Positions 52,297-63,552 of a stretch of 64,000 nt of DNA are shown piece after piece. The stretch is taken from positions 1 to 64,000 of the forward strand of contig JAGTSG010000014.1 in the NCBI GenBank assembly GCA_018261655.1, in the 5' to 3' direction. How positions within the stretch are numbered: the stretch's first letter is position 1; every line of letters starts with the position of its first letter. The stretch comes from Pseudomonadota bacterium. Lineage in GTDB: Bacteria > Pseudomonadota > Gammaproteobacteria > Steroidobacterales > Steroidobacteraceae. The notes below the pieces were generated by a model, which ran no database searches, was not told the origin of the DNA, and saw only the letters and a list, made by a program, of their open reading frames with translations. A program made the translations under genes and the position numbers.

Positions 52297-53049
52297 TCAG
52301 CGCTTCCGGGCCTGGCTCGCCACGGCTTCGGCAGCCGCCTTCACCGCCTCGGGGTCGCCGAGGAAACGCCGCGGTGCCGCGGGCGACAGCGACTCGTCGA
52401 GTTCGTAGAGGATCGGCACGCCGGTCGGGATGTTGAACTCGACGATGTCATGGTCCGACATGCGGTCGAGCATCTTCACCATCGCGCGCAGGCTGTTGCC
52501 GTGTGCGACGACCAGCACGTTCCTGCCGGACCGGAGCGCCGGCGCCAGCGCCGAGTCCCAGTAGGGCCTGACGCGCGCCAGGGTGTCCTTGAGCGACTCG
52601 GTCGCGGGTAGCTCCTCGCGGGTGAGCGACGCGTAGCGCGGATCGAAGCCGGGGTGGCGCGGGTCGTCGCCGGCCAGCGGCGGCGGCGGAATGTCGTAGC
52701 TGCGGCGCCAGACCTTGACCTGGTCCTCGCCGTATTCCTCCACGGTCTCGGCCTTGTTGAGGCCCTGCAGCGCGCCGTAGTGCCGCTCGTTCAGGCGCCA
52801 GCTCCGTTCCACAGGGATCCACATCAGGTCCATCTCGTCGAGCACGATCCACAGCGTCCTGATCGCCCGCTTGAGCACCGACGTGAAGGCGAGGTCGAAG
52901 CTGAGGCCCTCGCTCCTGAGCAGGCGTCCTGCATTCGCGGCCTCGGCGCGTCCCTGCTCCGTCAGGTCGACGTCGGTCCAGCCGGTGAACAGGTTCTCCA
53001 GGTTCCAGATGCTCTGGCCGTGACGGACCAGTACGAGCTTGCCGGGCAC
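52297..53049 (-). CDS. gpmA: 2,3-bisphosphoglycerate-dependent phosphoglycerate mutase
   Basis: A 250-aa glycolytic mutase interconverting 3- and 2-phosphoglycerate. The phospho-His motif [12 protein letters not shown] opens the protein. [16 protein letters not shown] and [14 protein letters not shown] with the second catalytic His follow. Length is standard. The gene converges on the enoyl-CoA hydratase gene and is 39 bp downstream of the GT2 gene on the same strand. Confidence 0.96.
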   Translation of the reverse strand: MPGKLVLVRHGQSIWNLENLFTGWTDVDLTEQGRAEAANAGRLLRSEGLSFDLAFTSVLKRAIRTLWIVLDEMDLMWIPVERSWRLNERHYGALQGLNKAETVEEYGEDQVKVWRRSYDIPPPPLAGDDPRHPGFDPRYASLTREELPATESLKDTLARVRPYWDSALAPALRSGRNVLVVAHGNSLRAMVKMLDRMSDHDIVEFNIPTGVPILYELDESLSPAAPRRFLGDPEAVKAAAEAVASQARKR

Positions 53050-53088
53050 GACGCTCTCCCTGTCGCGTGGGGACAGGCGGATCTTACC

Positions 53089-53901
53089 TCAGGACGCGCC
53101 CGGCCTCGTCCCGCCGTGCGCGTCCAGTCCCCGTTCGCACCGTAAGCGCCGCTCGCTCCGCGTCCGCTCAAGGATTGCGCGCCCGGCACCTGCCGCGTGG
53201 CGCGGGGCGGGCGGATGGTGCAGGTGCCAGGCCAGGCCGGCGAAAGCCAGTGTCCTGCGGCGAACTCCGGCGTGGCCAAGCCGCACGCAGAGTTCCTTGT
53301 CCTCGGGTCCCCAGCCGCTGAATGACTCGTCCCAGCCGTTAACCCGCAACAGGTCGTCGCGCCAGAAGCCCTGGTTGCAGCCCTTGACGGCCACGAATGC
53401 GCTGGCGGCGGTCGCGGCCAGGCGCGCCAGCCGCGGGAGCCGCCGCGCCTGGGGCCGGTGGCGCAGGTCGGTGTCCTGCGGCCGCGGCGCGCGGCCGGCG
53501 CCCGGCCGCTCCAGGGCGCGCGCGGTGGCCGCAGGGTCGAGGGGAAGACGGCAACCCTGCACCCAATGGACCGGCCGGGCGGCCGCCTCGTGGTCGGCGA
53601 GGAAGCAGCGATCGAGCAGCATGTCGCCGTCCACCACGACCACGTAGTCGCCGCTGGCGCGCGACACTGCGAGGTTGCGCGCGCGGCACGCACGCCAGCC
53701 CGCGCGTGCCTGCCACGCATGGAGCACTGGAAAGGTTGCTCTCCGGGCGCAATCCGCGACGACTTCGCCGGTCGCGGGACCGGAGCCGTCGTCGGCGACG
53801 ATCAGCTCGTCGGGCGGCCGCGACTGGCCGCAGACGGACCGCAGCACGCACGCGAGCGCATCGGGCCGGTCCCAGGTCGTGACGACCAGGGCGATCCGCA
53901 C
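53089..53901 (-). CDS. GT2-family glycosyltransferase
   Basis: A 270-aa GT-A fold glycosyltransferase. It shows the nucleotide-sugar start VVTTWDRPDALACVLRSV, PPDELIVADDGS, the DxD-type metal site VVVVDGDMLLD, and a C-terminal galactosyltransferase-like motif NGWDESFSGWGPEDKELCVRL. The Arg-rich end may be partly disordered. The start is GTG (VRIALVVTTW), 5 bp after the glutamate dehydrogenase stop. A far longer open frame upstream on the same strand is a shadow of the dehydrogenase. Acceptor unknown, probably envelope glycan. Confidence 0.87.
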   Translation of the reverse strand: MRIALVVTTWDRPDALACVLRSVCGQSRPPDELIVADDGSGPATGEVVADCARRATFPVLHAWQARAGWRACRARNLAVSRASGDYVVVVDGDMLLDRCFLADHEAAARPVHWVQGCRLPLDPAATARALERPGAGRAPRPQDTDLRHRPQARRLPRLARLAATAASAFVAVKGCNQGFWRDDLLRVNGWDESFSGWGPEDKELCVRLGHAGVRRRTLAFAGLAWHLHHPPAPRHAAGAGRAILERTRSERRLRCERGLDAHGGTRPGAS

Positions 53902-53906
53902 GGCCC

Positions 53907-56900
53907 CTAGCGGTCCGACAGCCGGCGCACCGCCTGCAGGGCGACCGACAGCGTGGCGAAGTCGGTGCCGTCCACGCTGCGCATCTCCTGCATCGTGCGC
54001 CGCAGGTTCTCCACGCGGCGCGGGCGCGCCTTGATCCAGGCCGCGACCGCCTCTGCGGGTTTCCTGGCGCCGTGCCGGGCGAGCGCGTCGCCGCACAGGC
54101 TGCGCTGCAGCGTGTAGGCTTCCTCGCGCAGGGTGCCGCGCGCCACGGCCTGCCAGTGACCCTCGACCGCCAGGCGCTCGATCTCGCTCCTGATCCAGTC
54201 GATGCCGAGCTCGGCGCCGAGGCCGAAGTACACCCGCGCAGCGCGTTCCACCGGCAGCCGGCGCTGGCCCGCCACGGCCACGACGTCGATGGCCGCCTGC
54301 GCGGCCCCGAGGCCCGACACGCGGCGCGCAATCGCCTCGGGCGCGCCCTGCGAGCGCAGGCGCTGCAGCGAGGCCTCGTACTGCTGCGCCTCGATGCCGA
54401 CCAGGACGGATGGCAGCTTCTGCAGCAGTTCCTTGAGCCCCGGGCGCAGGGCCGACACCGCCTGGTCGATGTCCAGGCTGCCCTTGCGGTTGGCCAGGAC
54501 CCAGTAGGTCAGGTAGCGCAGCAGGCGGCTGCTGACGTAGAGCATCGAGTGCTGCAGCGCTGACGGGACCGCATTGTCGAGGGCCTCGATGTCGGCCCAG
54601 AGGTCGCGCATGTCGGTGATCTCGCGGGCGATCGTGTAGGCCCGCGCGATCTGGCCGATGTCGGACCCCGTGTCCTCCTGGGCGCGGATCGCGAACACCG
54701 GACCCATGCGGTTGACCAGGCTGTTCGTCGTCGCGGTGACGATGATCTCCCGGCGCAGCGGGTGCTGCAGGATCTCGCTGGCGAACCTGCGCTGCACCGG
54801 CACCGGGAAGTAGCGCGTCAGCTCGCGACCGAGGTAGGGGTCCTCCGGGACGTCGGAGGCGATCAGCTGCTCGTAGAGCCACAGCTTCGAGTAGGACAGC
54901 ACCATCGCCAGCTCGGGGCGGGTGAGCCCCTGGCCCAGGCGGCGCCGGTCCAGGATCTCGTCGTCGGCCGGCAGCGCCTCGAGGTGGCGGTCGAGCATCC
55001 CGGACCGCTCCAGCGCGCGGATCACGTGTGCGTGCTCGGAGAGGCGCTCCGCCGCGTGCGTCGCGGTGACCGAGATGGCCTGGCTCTGCAGGTAGTTGCC
55101 GCGCAGCACCAGCGAGGCCACTTCTTCCGTCATGCTCCCGAGCAGCCGGTCGCGGCTGGCGCGATTCAGGCCGCCGCGCTGCGTCACCGAGCTCAGCAGG
55201 ATCTTCGTGTTCACCTCGACGTCGGAGCAGTTGACCCCGCCCGAGTTGTCGATGAAGTCCGTGTTGATGCGGCCGCCGTTCAGGGCGTACTCGACCCGCC
55301 CGCGCTGCGACAGGCCGAGGTTGCCCCCTTCGCCGACCACCTTGCAGCGCAGCTCGCGGCCGTCCAGCCGCACCGCGTCGTTGCTGCGGTCGCCGACGTC
55401 GGCGTGGGTCTCCTCGTGGGACTTCACGTAGGTGCCGATGCCGCCGTTCCAGAGCAGGTCCACCGGCAGCCTGAGGATCGCGCGCACCACGTCGCGAGGC
55501 GGGGCCGAGGTGGCCTCGATGCCGAGCAGGCGGCGGGCCTCGGCCGACAGCGGAATCGACTTCGCGTGCCGCGGGAAGACCCCGCCGCCCTTCGAGATCT
55601 GCTTGCGGTCGTAGTCGTCCCAGCTGGAGCGCGGCAGCCTGAACAGCCGCTCGCGCTCGCGGAAGCTCCGCGCCGCGTCGGGGCTGGGGTCGAGGAAGAT
55701 GTGCTGGTGGTTGAAGGCCGCAACCAGCCGGATGTGCCTGGATAGCAGCATGGCGTTGCCGAACACGTCGCCCGACATGTCGCCGATGCCGGCGACGGTG
55801 AAGTCCTCGGACTGGATGTCCTTGCCCATCTCGCGGAAGTGGCGCTTGACGCATTCCCAGCCGCCGCGGGCGGTGATCGACATCTTCTTGTGGTCGTAGC
55901 CGGCGGAGCCGCCGGAGGCGAAGGCGTCGCCGAGCCAGAAGCCGTACTCGGCCGAGATCGCGTTGGCGACGTCCGAAAAGCTGGCGGTTCCCTTGTCGGC
56001 CGCGACCACGAGGTAGGGGTCGGCCGGGTCGGCGCAGACCACGTCGGGCGGCGGGACGACCTTGCCGTCCACCAGGTTGTCCGTCAGGTCGAGCATCGAC
56101 CGAATGAACAGCCGGTAGCACTCCGTGCCTTCGCGCTGCGCCTCGTCGCGCGCCGCCGGCAGGCGCCGCGGCACGAAACCGCCCTTCGAGCCGACCGGCA
56201 CGATGACCGTGTTCTTGACGTGCTGGGCCTTCATCAGGCCGAGGATCTCGGTGCGGAAGTCCTCGCGCCGGTCGGACCAGCGGATGCCGCCGCGCGCCAC
56301 CTTGCCCATCCGCAGGTGGACGCCCTCGAAGCGCGGCGAGTGGATGAAGATCTCGAACATCGGCCGCGGCAGCGGCGCGTCCGGCACGGCGCGGGAGTTG
56401 ATCTTGAGCGACAGGTAGGGACGCGGGCTGCCGTCCGGGTTCATGCGGTAGTAGCTGGTCCTGAGCGTGGCGTCGATCGCGGCCAGGAACGCGCGCACGA
56501 TCCGGTCGTCGTCCACGCGCGTGATCCGCCCGAGGATGTGGTCCAGCGACTTGCGGTGCCGGACCTCGAGCCGGTGGCGCTCGGCCGGCTTGAGCGACGG
56601 GTCGAACCGCGCCTCGAACAGGCCGGCCAGGTGCGCGGCAGCCGCCGGGTTCGAGGCCAGCGCCTCCTCCATGTAGGCCTGCGACAGGGGCAGGCCGAGC
56701 TGCACGAACCAGCGCGCGTAGGTGCGCAGCACCGCGACCTGCCGCCAGTGCAGGTCGGCGGCCAGTACCAGCCGGTTGAAACCGTCGTTTTCCGTGTGGC
56801 CCAGCCACAGCTGGGTGAAGGTGTCAGCGAAGCGGGGGCCGTCCGTCTCGAGGTCGATGGTCACGCGTTGCGGATGTTCCAGCTCGAAGTCCTGGATCCA

Positions 56901-58730
56901 GCACGGCTGGCCTTCCACGGCCAGTTCGTAGGGCCGCTCGCTGATCAGCTTGAGGCCGAGGTTCTCGATCGCCGGCAGCACGTCGGAGATCGGCATCGGC
57001 GTGCCGCAGCGGAACAGCTTGAACTGGACCTTGTGGGCCGGCTGGCCGGCCGGGCGGTACAGCCTCATCACCAGCCTCGCCGGCTCGCGACGCAGTTCCT
57101 CGAGCCGCGCGACGTCGTGCACCACGAGCTCGGGCGGGGTGTCTTCCTCGTAGGCAGCAGGGAAGGCGCTGCCGTAGCGCCTGAACAGGTCGGCCGGTGC
57201 CAGGCCCGCGGCGCCATCGGCGAGCGCCTGCTGCAGCCGGTCGCTCCAGGTGCGGACCGCGTCGGCGATGAGGCGCTCCAGGCCGGCGACGTCGGCGTCG
57301 CGGTCGTCCTCGGGGTTGGTGCGCACCAGCAGGTAGACGCGGGCCAGCAGGGACTCCGACAGCTGGACCTGCGACTCGACCTCGATGCCGCCGAGCGCCT
57401 CGAGCACGATCTGCTCGATGCGCTGGCGGACCTGGGTGTTGTAGCGGTCGCGCGGGACGTACAGCAGGCAGGTGTAGAAGCGGCGGAAGGCGTCGCGGCG
57501 CGTAAACAGCCGGACCTCGCTGCGCTCGTACAGGTTGACGATGCCGCGCACGATGCGGATGAGCTCGGCGACGCTCGCCTGGAAGAGCTCGTCGCGGGGA
57601 TAGAGCTCCAGCGCGTGCAGCAGCGCCTTGCCGTCGTGGCTCGACGGCGCCAGCCCGAAGTGGGCGATGACGCGTTGCACCTTGTGGCGCAGCACCGGGA
57701 TGTCGCGGGGGCTGCTGCTGTAGGCCGTCGAAGTCCAGAGGCCGATGAACCGCCTCTCGCCGACGACGTCGCCGCGCGCGTCGAAGGTCTTGAAGCCGAC
57801 GTAGTCGAGGTGCGTCGCGCGGTGCACCGTGGAGACCGAGTTGGCCTTGGTGATGATGAGCAGGTCGCGGGAGCGCGCAAACTCGCGGATGTCGCCGGAC
57901 AGGACCACCGGGCGCGAAGCCTCGGCGCGACTGCGCCCGGGCCGCAGCAGGCCGAGGCCGGATTCACGCACGGGAACCAGGCGGTCGCGTGCCGCGCCGC
58001 GTTGCAGGCGGTACTCGCGGTAGCCGAGCAGCGTGAAGTGGTTGTCTTCCATCCACTCCAGCAGGGCACGCGCCTCGCGCACCTCGCCCGGCGGCACCGG
58101 CGGCGGGCTGGCCTCGAGCTGCGCGGCGATCTCCCGCGTCCGGGCGCGCATCTCCATCCAGTCCGAGGTGGCGCAGCGCACGTCGTCCAGCGACTGCAGC
58201 AACCTGAGCCGCAGGGCCTCGAGCTGCTCCGGGTCGTCCAGCCGCTCCACCTCGATCAGCTGCCACGACTCCGACCGGGCCGTCGCGGGCGCGTCGTCGG
58301 GGAAGTGCCCCTTGAGCCGGCCCTGCCGGTCACGCGCCACCGACAGCACGGGGTGCGCGATGAAGTGGACCCGGATGCCGCCCTGGATGAAGACGATCCC
58401 GATGGAGTCCACGAGGAACGGCATGTCGTCGGTCACGACCGCGACGAGGGTGTGCGGCGAGGTGAAGCCGTCGCGGTCCGGGGCCGGGTTGAAGACCCGG
58501 ACCAGCGACTCCTCCGGCCGGCGCAGCAGCGCCATCCGCGCGTGCATGATCGCCGCCGACGCGAGGTAGTCCCGGTCGCGGGCGGCGAGGTCCTCCTCGG
58601 CGACACCGTGATAGTAGGCGCGGACCAGGTCGTCGACCGGCACCGGCAGCTCGCGCCCGGCCGTCTTGACGGCGCGTGCCGCGATGCCCTCGATGATCCG
58701 GAGGCGTTGGGCGGGGACATGGCCAGGCAT
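53907..58730 (-). CDS. gdhB: NAD-specific glutamate dehydrogenase, large (L_180-type)
   Basis: A 1607-aa enzyme oxidising glutamate to 2-oxoglutarate and ammonia, of the giant bacterial class. The N-terminal ~700 residues hold ACT-like regulatory segments. The catalytic part includes KVARGGIRWSDRREDFRTE, VKNTVIVPVGSKGGFVP (catalytic Lys), GTASFSDVANAIS, the nucleotide-binding FTVAGIGDMSGDVFGNAML and FNHQHIFLDPSPD. The C-terminal ~600-residue helical domain is complete. Length is typical. GAGGA precedes the ATG; a 24-codon extension upstream was rejected. It would serve amino-acid catabolism and lies near the tyrosine-degradation gene. Confidence 0.96.
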   Translation of the reverse strand: MPGHVPAQRLRIIEGIAARAVKTAGRELPVPVDDLVRAYYHGVAEEDLAARDRDYLASAAIMHARMALLRRPEESLVRVFNPAPDRDGFTSPHTLVAVVTDDMPFLVDSIGIVFIQGGIRVHFIAHPVLSVARDRQGRLKGHFPDDAPATARSESWQLIEVERLDDPEQLEALRLRLLQSLDDVRCATSDWMEMRARTREIAAQLEASPPPVPPGEVREARALLEWMEDNHFTLLGYREYRLQRGAARDRLVPVRESGLGLLRPGRSRAEASRPVVLSGDIREFARSRDLLIITKANSVSTVHRATHLDYVGFKTFDARGDVVGERRFIGLWTSTAYSSSPRDIPVLRHKVQRVIAHFGLAPSSHDGKALLHALELYPRDELFQASVAELIRIVRGIVNLYERSEVRLFTRRDAFRRFYTCLLYVPRDRYNTQVRQRIEQIVLEALGGIEVESQVQLSESLLARVYLLVRTNPEDDRDADVAGLERLIADAVRTWSDRLQQALADGAAGLAPADLFRRYGSAFPAAYEEDTPPELVVHDVARLEELRREPARLVMRLYRPAGQPAHKVQFKLFRCGTPMPISDVLPAIENLGLKLISERPYELAVEGQPCWIQDFELEHPQRVTIDLETDGPRFADTFTQLWLGHTENDGFNRLVLAADLHWRQVAVLRTYARWFVQLGLPLSQAYMEEALASNPAAAAHLAGLFEARFDPSLKPAERHRLEVRHRKSLDHILGRITRVDDDRIVRAFLAAIDATLRTSYYRMNPDGSPRPYLSLKINSRAVPDAPLPRPMFEIFIHSPRFEGVHLRMGKVARGGIRWSDRREDFRTEILGLMKAQHVKNTVIVPVGSKGGFVPRRLPAARDEAQREGTECYRLFIRSMLDLTDNLVDGKVVPPPDVVCADPADPYLVVAADKGTASFSDVANAISAEYGFWLGDAFASGGSAGYDHKKMSITARGGWECVKRHFREMGKDIQSEDFTVAGIGDMSGDVFGNAMLLSRHIRLVAAFNHQHIFLDPSPDAARSFRERERLFRLPRSSWDDYDRKQISKGGGVFPRHAKSIPLSAEARRLLGIEATSAPPRDVVRAILRLPVDLLWNGGIGTYVKSHEETHADVGDRSNDAVRLDGRELRCKVVGEGGNLGLSQRGRVEYALNGGRINTDFIDNSGGVNCSDVEVNTKILLSSVTQRGGLNRASRDRLLGSMTEEVASLVLRGNYLQSQAISVTATHAAERLSEHAHVIRALERSGMLDRHLEALPADDEILDRRRLGQGLTRPELAMVLSYSKLWLYEQLIASDVPEDPYLGRELTRYFPVPVQRRFASEILQHPLRREIIVTATTNSLVNRMGPVFAIRAQEDTGSDIGQIARAYTIAREITDMRDLWADIEALDNAVPSALQHSMLYVSSRLLRYLTYWVLANRKGSLDIDQAVSALRPGLKELLQKLPSVLVGIEAQQYEASLQRLRSQGAPEAIARRVSGLGAAQAAIDVVAVAGQRRLPVERAARVYFGLGAELGIDWIRSEIERLAVEGHWQAVARGTLREEAYTLQRSLCGDALARHGARKPAEAVAAWIKARPRRVENLRRTMQEMRSVDGTDFATLSVALQAVRRLSDR

Positions 58731-58798
58731 GGGGGGTCCTCTTGCGCTCGTGGCCGCCGACGCCCCGTGACCGGATGGGGGCCGTCCCGCGGCCGCGA

Positions 58799-59290
58799 TC
58801 AATGGTTGGTTGCGCGAATTATACGGTCAGCGGCCAGTTCCCGGGCGCGGCCGAGCAGCCTGTGAAGTACGGCGTCGAGGGTCCGTGATTCTGCGGATGA
58901 CAGGACCTTCAGGAGTTCCTGCTCGTAGTCGAGAGCCGCGGGCGAGACCTCGATGTATACCGCCATCCCGGCCGGTGTCAGCCGCAGGCGCGACCGCCGC
59001 CGGTCGGCGGTCGCCGCGCGCCGGGTGACCCGCCTGTGGCGCAGCAGGCGGGCCACCGCGCGGCTGACCGCGACCTTGTCCATGGCCGTCCTCTCGGCGA
59101 CCTGCGCGGCCGACAGGCCGGGCTCGCGGGCCAGCACTGCCATGACGCGCCACTCGGGCGTCGTGAGGTCGTGTCTTGCTGCGTAGGCGGAGGCGATCGT
59201 CGCCGAGACGATGTTGGCCAGCACCGACAGGCGGTACGGCAGGAAGTGCTCGAGGTGGAGCAGGTCGTCCGTGGCGAGCCGGCGGGTCAT
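58799..59290 (-). CDS. MarR-family transcriptional regulator
   Basis: A 163-aa winged-helix repressor. The helix-turn-helix is GLSAAQVAERTAMDKVAVSRAVARLL, with the wing RRAATADRRRSRLRLTPAG. It is divergent from the 4-hydroxyphenylpyruvate dioxygenase gene and probably controls it. The ATG at 59290 is used, with AAGGA eight bases upstream; the ATG at 59338 would overlap the operator and has less support. The ligand is presumably an aromatic intermediate, by inference. Confidence 0.85.
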   Translation of the reverse strand: MTRRLATDDLLHLEHFLPYRLSVLANIVSATIASAYAARHDLTTPEWRVMAVLAREPGLSAAQVAERTAMDKVAVSRAVARLLRHRRVTRRAATADRRRSRLRLTPAGMAVYIEVSPAALDYEQELLKVLSSAESRTLDAVLHRLLGRARELAADRIIRATNH

Positions 59291-59299
59291 GCGCAGTCC

Positions 59300-59345
59300 T
59301 TGCCGCAGCGGGCGGCTGCGTGATAATAATGGTTTCAATTGTAAC
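59300..59345 (+). promoter_or_regulatory. hppD: hppD promoter with MarR-type operator
   Basis: TTGCCG (59300-59305), a 16-nt spacer and GATAAT (59322-59327) make a plausible sigma-70 promoter reading to hppD. At the predicted start site sits the near-perfect palindrome GTTTCAATTGTAAC (59332-59345, GTTnCAATTGnAAC), which is the size and style of a MarR operator. Binding there would repress hppD and perhaps the divergent regulator itself. AT-rich, unlike the surroundings. Confidence 0.6.
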
Positions 59346-59387
59346 TAAATAGCCTCCCCCCGGGGGAGGGCGCCGGAGGTGGGGGAG

Positions 59388-60434
59388 ATGGCGGACCTTT
59401 TCGACAATCCGATGGGAACGGACGGCTTCGAGTTCGTCGAGTACACGGCGCCGGATCCGCAGCAGCTGCGGACGCTGTTCGAGCGCTTCGGATTCCCGGT
59501 CGTGGCGCGCCACCGCCGCAAGAACGTCACCCTGCACCGGCAGGGAGACATCAACTTCATCATCAACGCCGAGCCGGGCGGGTTCGGACAGCAGTTCGCG
59601 GTCCAGCACGGACCCAGCGCCTGCGCGATGGCCTTCCGTGTCCGGGATGCCGCCTTCGCCTGGCGGCGCGCGCTGGAACTCGGCGCGGAGCCGGGCCCTG
59701 ACACGGCCGGGCCGATGGAGCTCAACATTCCCAGCATCCGTGGCATCGGCGGCAGCCTGATCTACCTCGTGGACCGCTACGGCGGCTCCACCATCTACGA
59801 CGTCGACTTCGTGCCCGTGACTCCGCCGGCGACGGTCCAGGCCGCCGGCCTCACGGAGATCGACCACCTGACCCACAACGTGCAGCGCGGCAACATGGAC
59901 AAGTGGGCCGGCTTCTACGAGCGCCTGTTCAACTTCCGCGAGATCCGCTACTTCGACATCGAGGGGAAGAAGACCGGGCTGTTCAGCCGGGCGATGACCA
60001 GCCCCTGCGGCAGGATCCGCATTCCGATCAACGAGTCGCAGGACGACAAGAGCCAGATCGAGGAGTACCTCAGGGAATACCGGGGCGAGGGCATCCAGCA
60101 CATCGCACTGGCCACGGAAGACATCTACGCGACGGTCGACGCGCTGCGGGCCAACGGCGTCGCCTTCCAGGACTCGCCGGACACCTATTACGAGGGCGTC
60201 GGCGCCCGCGTCACCGGCCACAGCGAGTCGATCGCGGAACTGCAGAAGCGGCGCATCCTGATCGACGGCTCGGACAAGGACGGCATCCTGCTGCAGATCT
60301 TCACCCAGAACGTGATCGGTCCGATCTTCTTCGAGGTCATCCAGCGCAAGGGCAACCAGGGCTTCGGCGAGGGCAACTTCCGCGCGCTGTTCGAGTCGAT
60401 CGAGCTCGACCAGGAGCGGCGGGGCGTCATCTAG
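59388..60434 (+). CDS. hppD: 4-hydroxyphenylpyruvate dioxygenase
   Basis: A 348-aa non-heme iron enzyme converting 4-hydroxyphenylpyruvate to homogentisate in tyrosine breakdown. It has two vicinal-oxygen-chelate domains. The iron ligands are the His in EIDHLTHNV, the His in EGIQHIALATEDIY and the Glu in PIFFEVIQRKGNQGFGEGNF. The C-terminal gate helix FRALFESIELDQ is present. ATG 59388 is preferred over a GTG three codons upstream because GGAGG lies eight bases before it. The stop overlaps the end of the zapE frame. Homogentisate dioxygenase is not in the window. Confidence 0.96.
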   Translation: MADLFDNPMGTDGFEFVEYTAPDPQQLRTLFERFGFPVVARHRRKNVTLHRQGDINFIINAEPGGFGQQFAVQHGPSACAMAFRVRDAAFAWRRALELGAEPGPDTAGPMELNIPSIRGIGGSLIYLVDRYGGSTIYDVDFVPVTPPATVQAAGLTEIDHLTHNVQRGNMDKWAGFYERLFNFREIRYFDIEGKKTGLFSRAMTSPCGRIRIPINESQDDKSQIEEYLREYRGEGIQHIALATEDIYATVDALRANGVAFQDSPDTYYEGVGARVTGHSESIAELQKRRILIDGSDKDGILLQIFTQNVIGPIFFEVIQRKGNQGFGEGNFRALFESIELDQERRGVI

Positions 60435-61543
60435 GGGCCGGCGGATCGCGGATCGCGAGTCGAGTGGCGACCGGGTGGCCGGTCCCCGAAGTCAGCCTGT
60501 TGTGCTTGCGGAGCGCAGCGGAGCCGAGCGAACGCAGCGGGACCGGCCGCCCGGGTCGCGCCCGACAGCGCCAGTTTCACGCCGCGGTCGTAGAACTCGT
60601 CGACCAGGGAAATGAACCGCCGCGCCTCGTCGTCCCGTGACGGGCCGAAGCAGGGCACGCCCGAGATCACCACCGTGTGGTGCGTGCGCGCGATCTCGAT
60701 GTAGTCGGCCTGCGACCTCGGTCCCGCGCAGAGCGCCTCGAAGTCGAACCAGATGACATCGCCGGTCCTGCGCCTGACCGGGATGGCCCGTCCCTCGACC
60801 TCGATCGAGCCACCGGCCTCGCCCGGCCCCCCGGCGATGGACTCGAAGCGACGCGCGAGCAGCCGGTCGGCATCGCCGGCGTGGCTGCTGACAAACAGCG
60901 GCGCCCGCTCGAGTTCCCGCAACCGGTAGTCCGTGCCGCCGTCGACCTCCACCACGTCGGTGTGCCGCTCGATGAGCTCGATGGCCGGGACGAACCGCTG
61001 GCGCTGCAGCCCGTCCCGGTAGAGGTCCCGCGGCGGCGCGTTCGACGTGACCGCGAGCGTGACGCCGCGCGCGATGAGGCCCTCGAACAGGCCGGCAAGG
61101 ATCATGGCGTCGGCGATGTCGCTGACGAACAGCTCGTCGAGGCACAGCAGCCGGCAGGTGGAGGCGATTCCGGCGGCGACCTCGCCGAGCGGATCGGGCA
61201 GGTCACGATGCCGCCGCAGGCCGGCGTGGACTTCCTGCATGAAGCGGTGAAAGTGGGTGCGGCGGGCCGGCACGCCGGCATGCGCGTGGAAGAGGTCCAT
61301 GAGGAAGGTCTTGCCGCGACCGACGCCGCCCCACAGGTAGATCCCGGGGACCGCCTCGCGCGCTGGCGCGCGGCCGAGGCGCACCTCCAGCCGGTGCACC
61401 AGGCTCCGCTCGTGCCGTTCGCCGCGTTGCAGCGCGAGGCGCAGCGACTCGAGCCGCGCGACCGCACGGCGCTGCGCCTCATCCGGCCCGTAGCCGTGGC
61501 GCGCGAGCTCCGCGGCGTAGGCCGCTGCCAGTGTGTCCGGCAT
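60431..61543 (-). CDS. zapE: Cell division AFG1-like ATPase ZapE, C-terminus replaced by repeat
   Basis: A 370-aa P-loop ATPase of the AFG1/ZapE family that acts with FtsZ at constriction. Walker A is YLWGGVGRGKTFLMDLF, Walker B LLCLDELFVSDIAD, and sensor TSNAPP. Homology is normal through ISLVDEFYDRGVKLALS (about residue 327). The family then has a segment like YxGxRLxFxFxRTxSRLxEMQS before the end. Here the last ~43 residues instead come from the inverted-repeat element at 60477-60548 and its flank. Activity may be impaired or retained. The stop lies within 4 bp of the hppD stop. Confidence 0.9.
   Translation of the reverse strand: MPDTLAAAYAAELARHGYGPDEAQRRAVARLESLRLALQRGERHERSLVHRLEVRLGRAPAREAVPGIYLWGGVGRGKTFLMDLFHAHAGVPARRTHFHRFMQEVHAGLRRHRDLPDPLGEVAAGIASTCRLLCLDELFVSDIADAMILAGLFEGLIARGVTLAVTSNAPPRDLYRDGLQRQRFVPAIELIERHTDVVEVDGGTDYRLRELERAPLFVSSHAGDADRLLARRFESIAGGPGEAGGSIEVEGRAIPVRRRTGDVIWFDFEALCAGPRSQADYIEIARTHHTVVISGVPCFGPSRDDEARRFISLVDEFYDRGVKLALSGATRAAGPAAFARLRCAPQAQQADFGDRPPGRHSTRDPRSAGP
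60477..60548 (+). repeat. GC-rich dispersed inverted-repeat element, copy C (in zapE)
   Basis: A 72-bp unit with perfect 10-bp inverted ends GGCCGGTCCC (60477-60486) and GGGACCGGCC (60539-60548), identical to the ends of copy B. Its core, 60499-60540, is a one-mismatch 42-nt match to the reverse complement of 15869-15910 (copy A). It lies inside the 3' part of the zapE open frame, in the zapE/hppD convergent junction. Confidence 0.8.
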
Positions 61544-61561
61544 CGCCGCGCGTCGTCCCGC

Positions 61562-63511
<1,950 letters not shown>

Positions 63512-63552
63512 CGTCCTCCCCCCGCGTGCCGGACAGGCCCCGTCGGCACCTG

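Noticed and set aside
53089-56808. Single 1239-codon frame that includes the GT2 gene
   Set aside because: Only the last 270 codons match a glycosyltransferase; the upstream part is the shadow of glutamate dehydrogenase, whose own frame is well supported.
55839-58865. Open frame of about 1000 codons on the plus strand opposite the glutamate dehydrogenase
   Set aside because: No motif recognised; antisense shadow of a high-GC gene with clear catalytic motifs.
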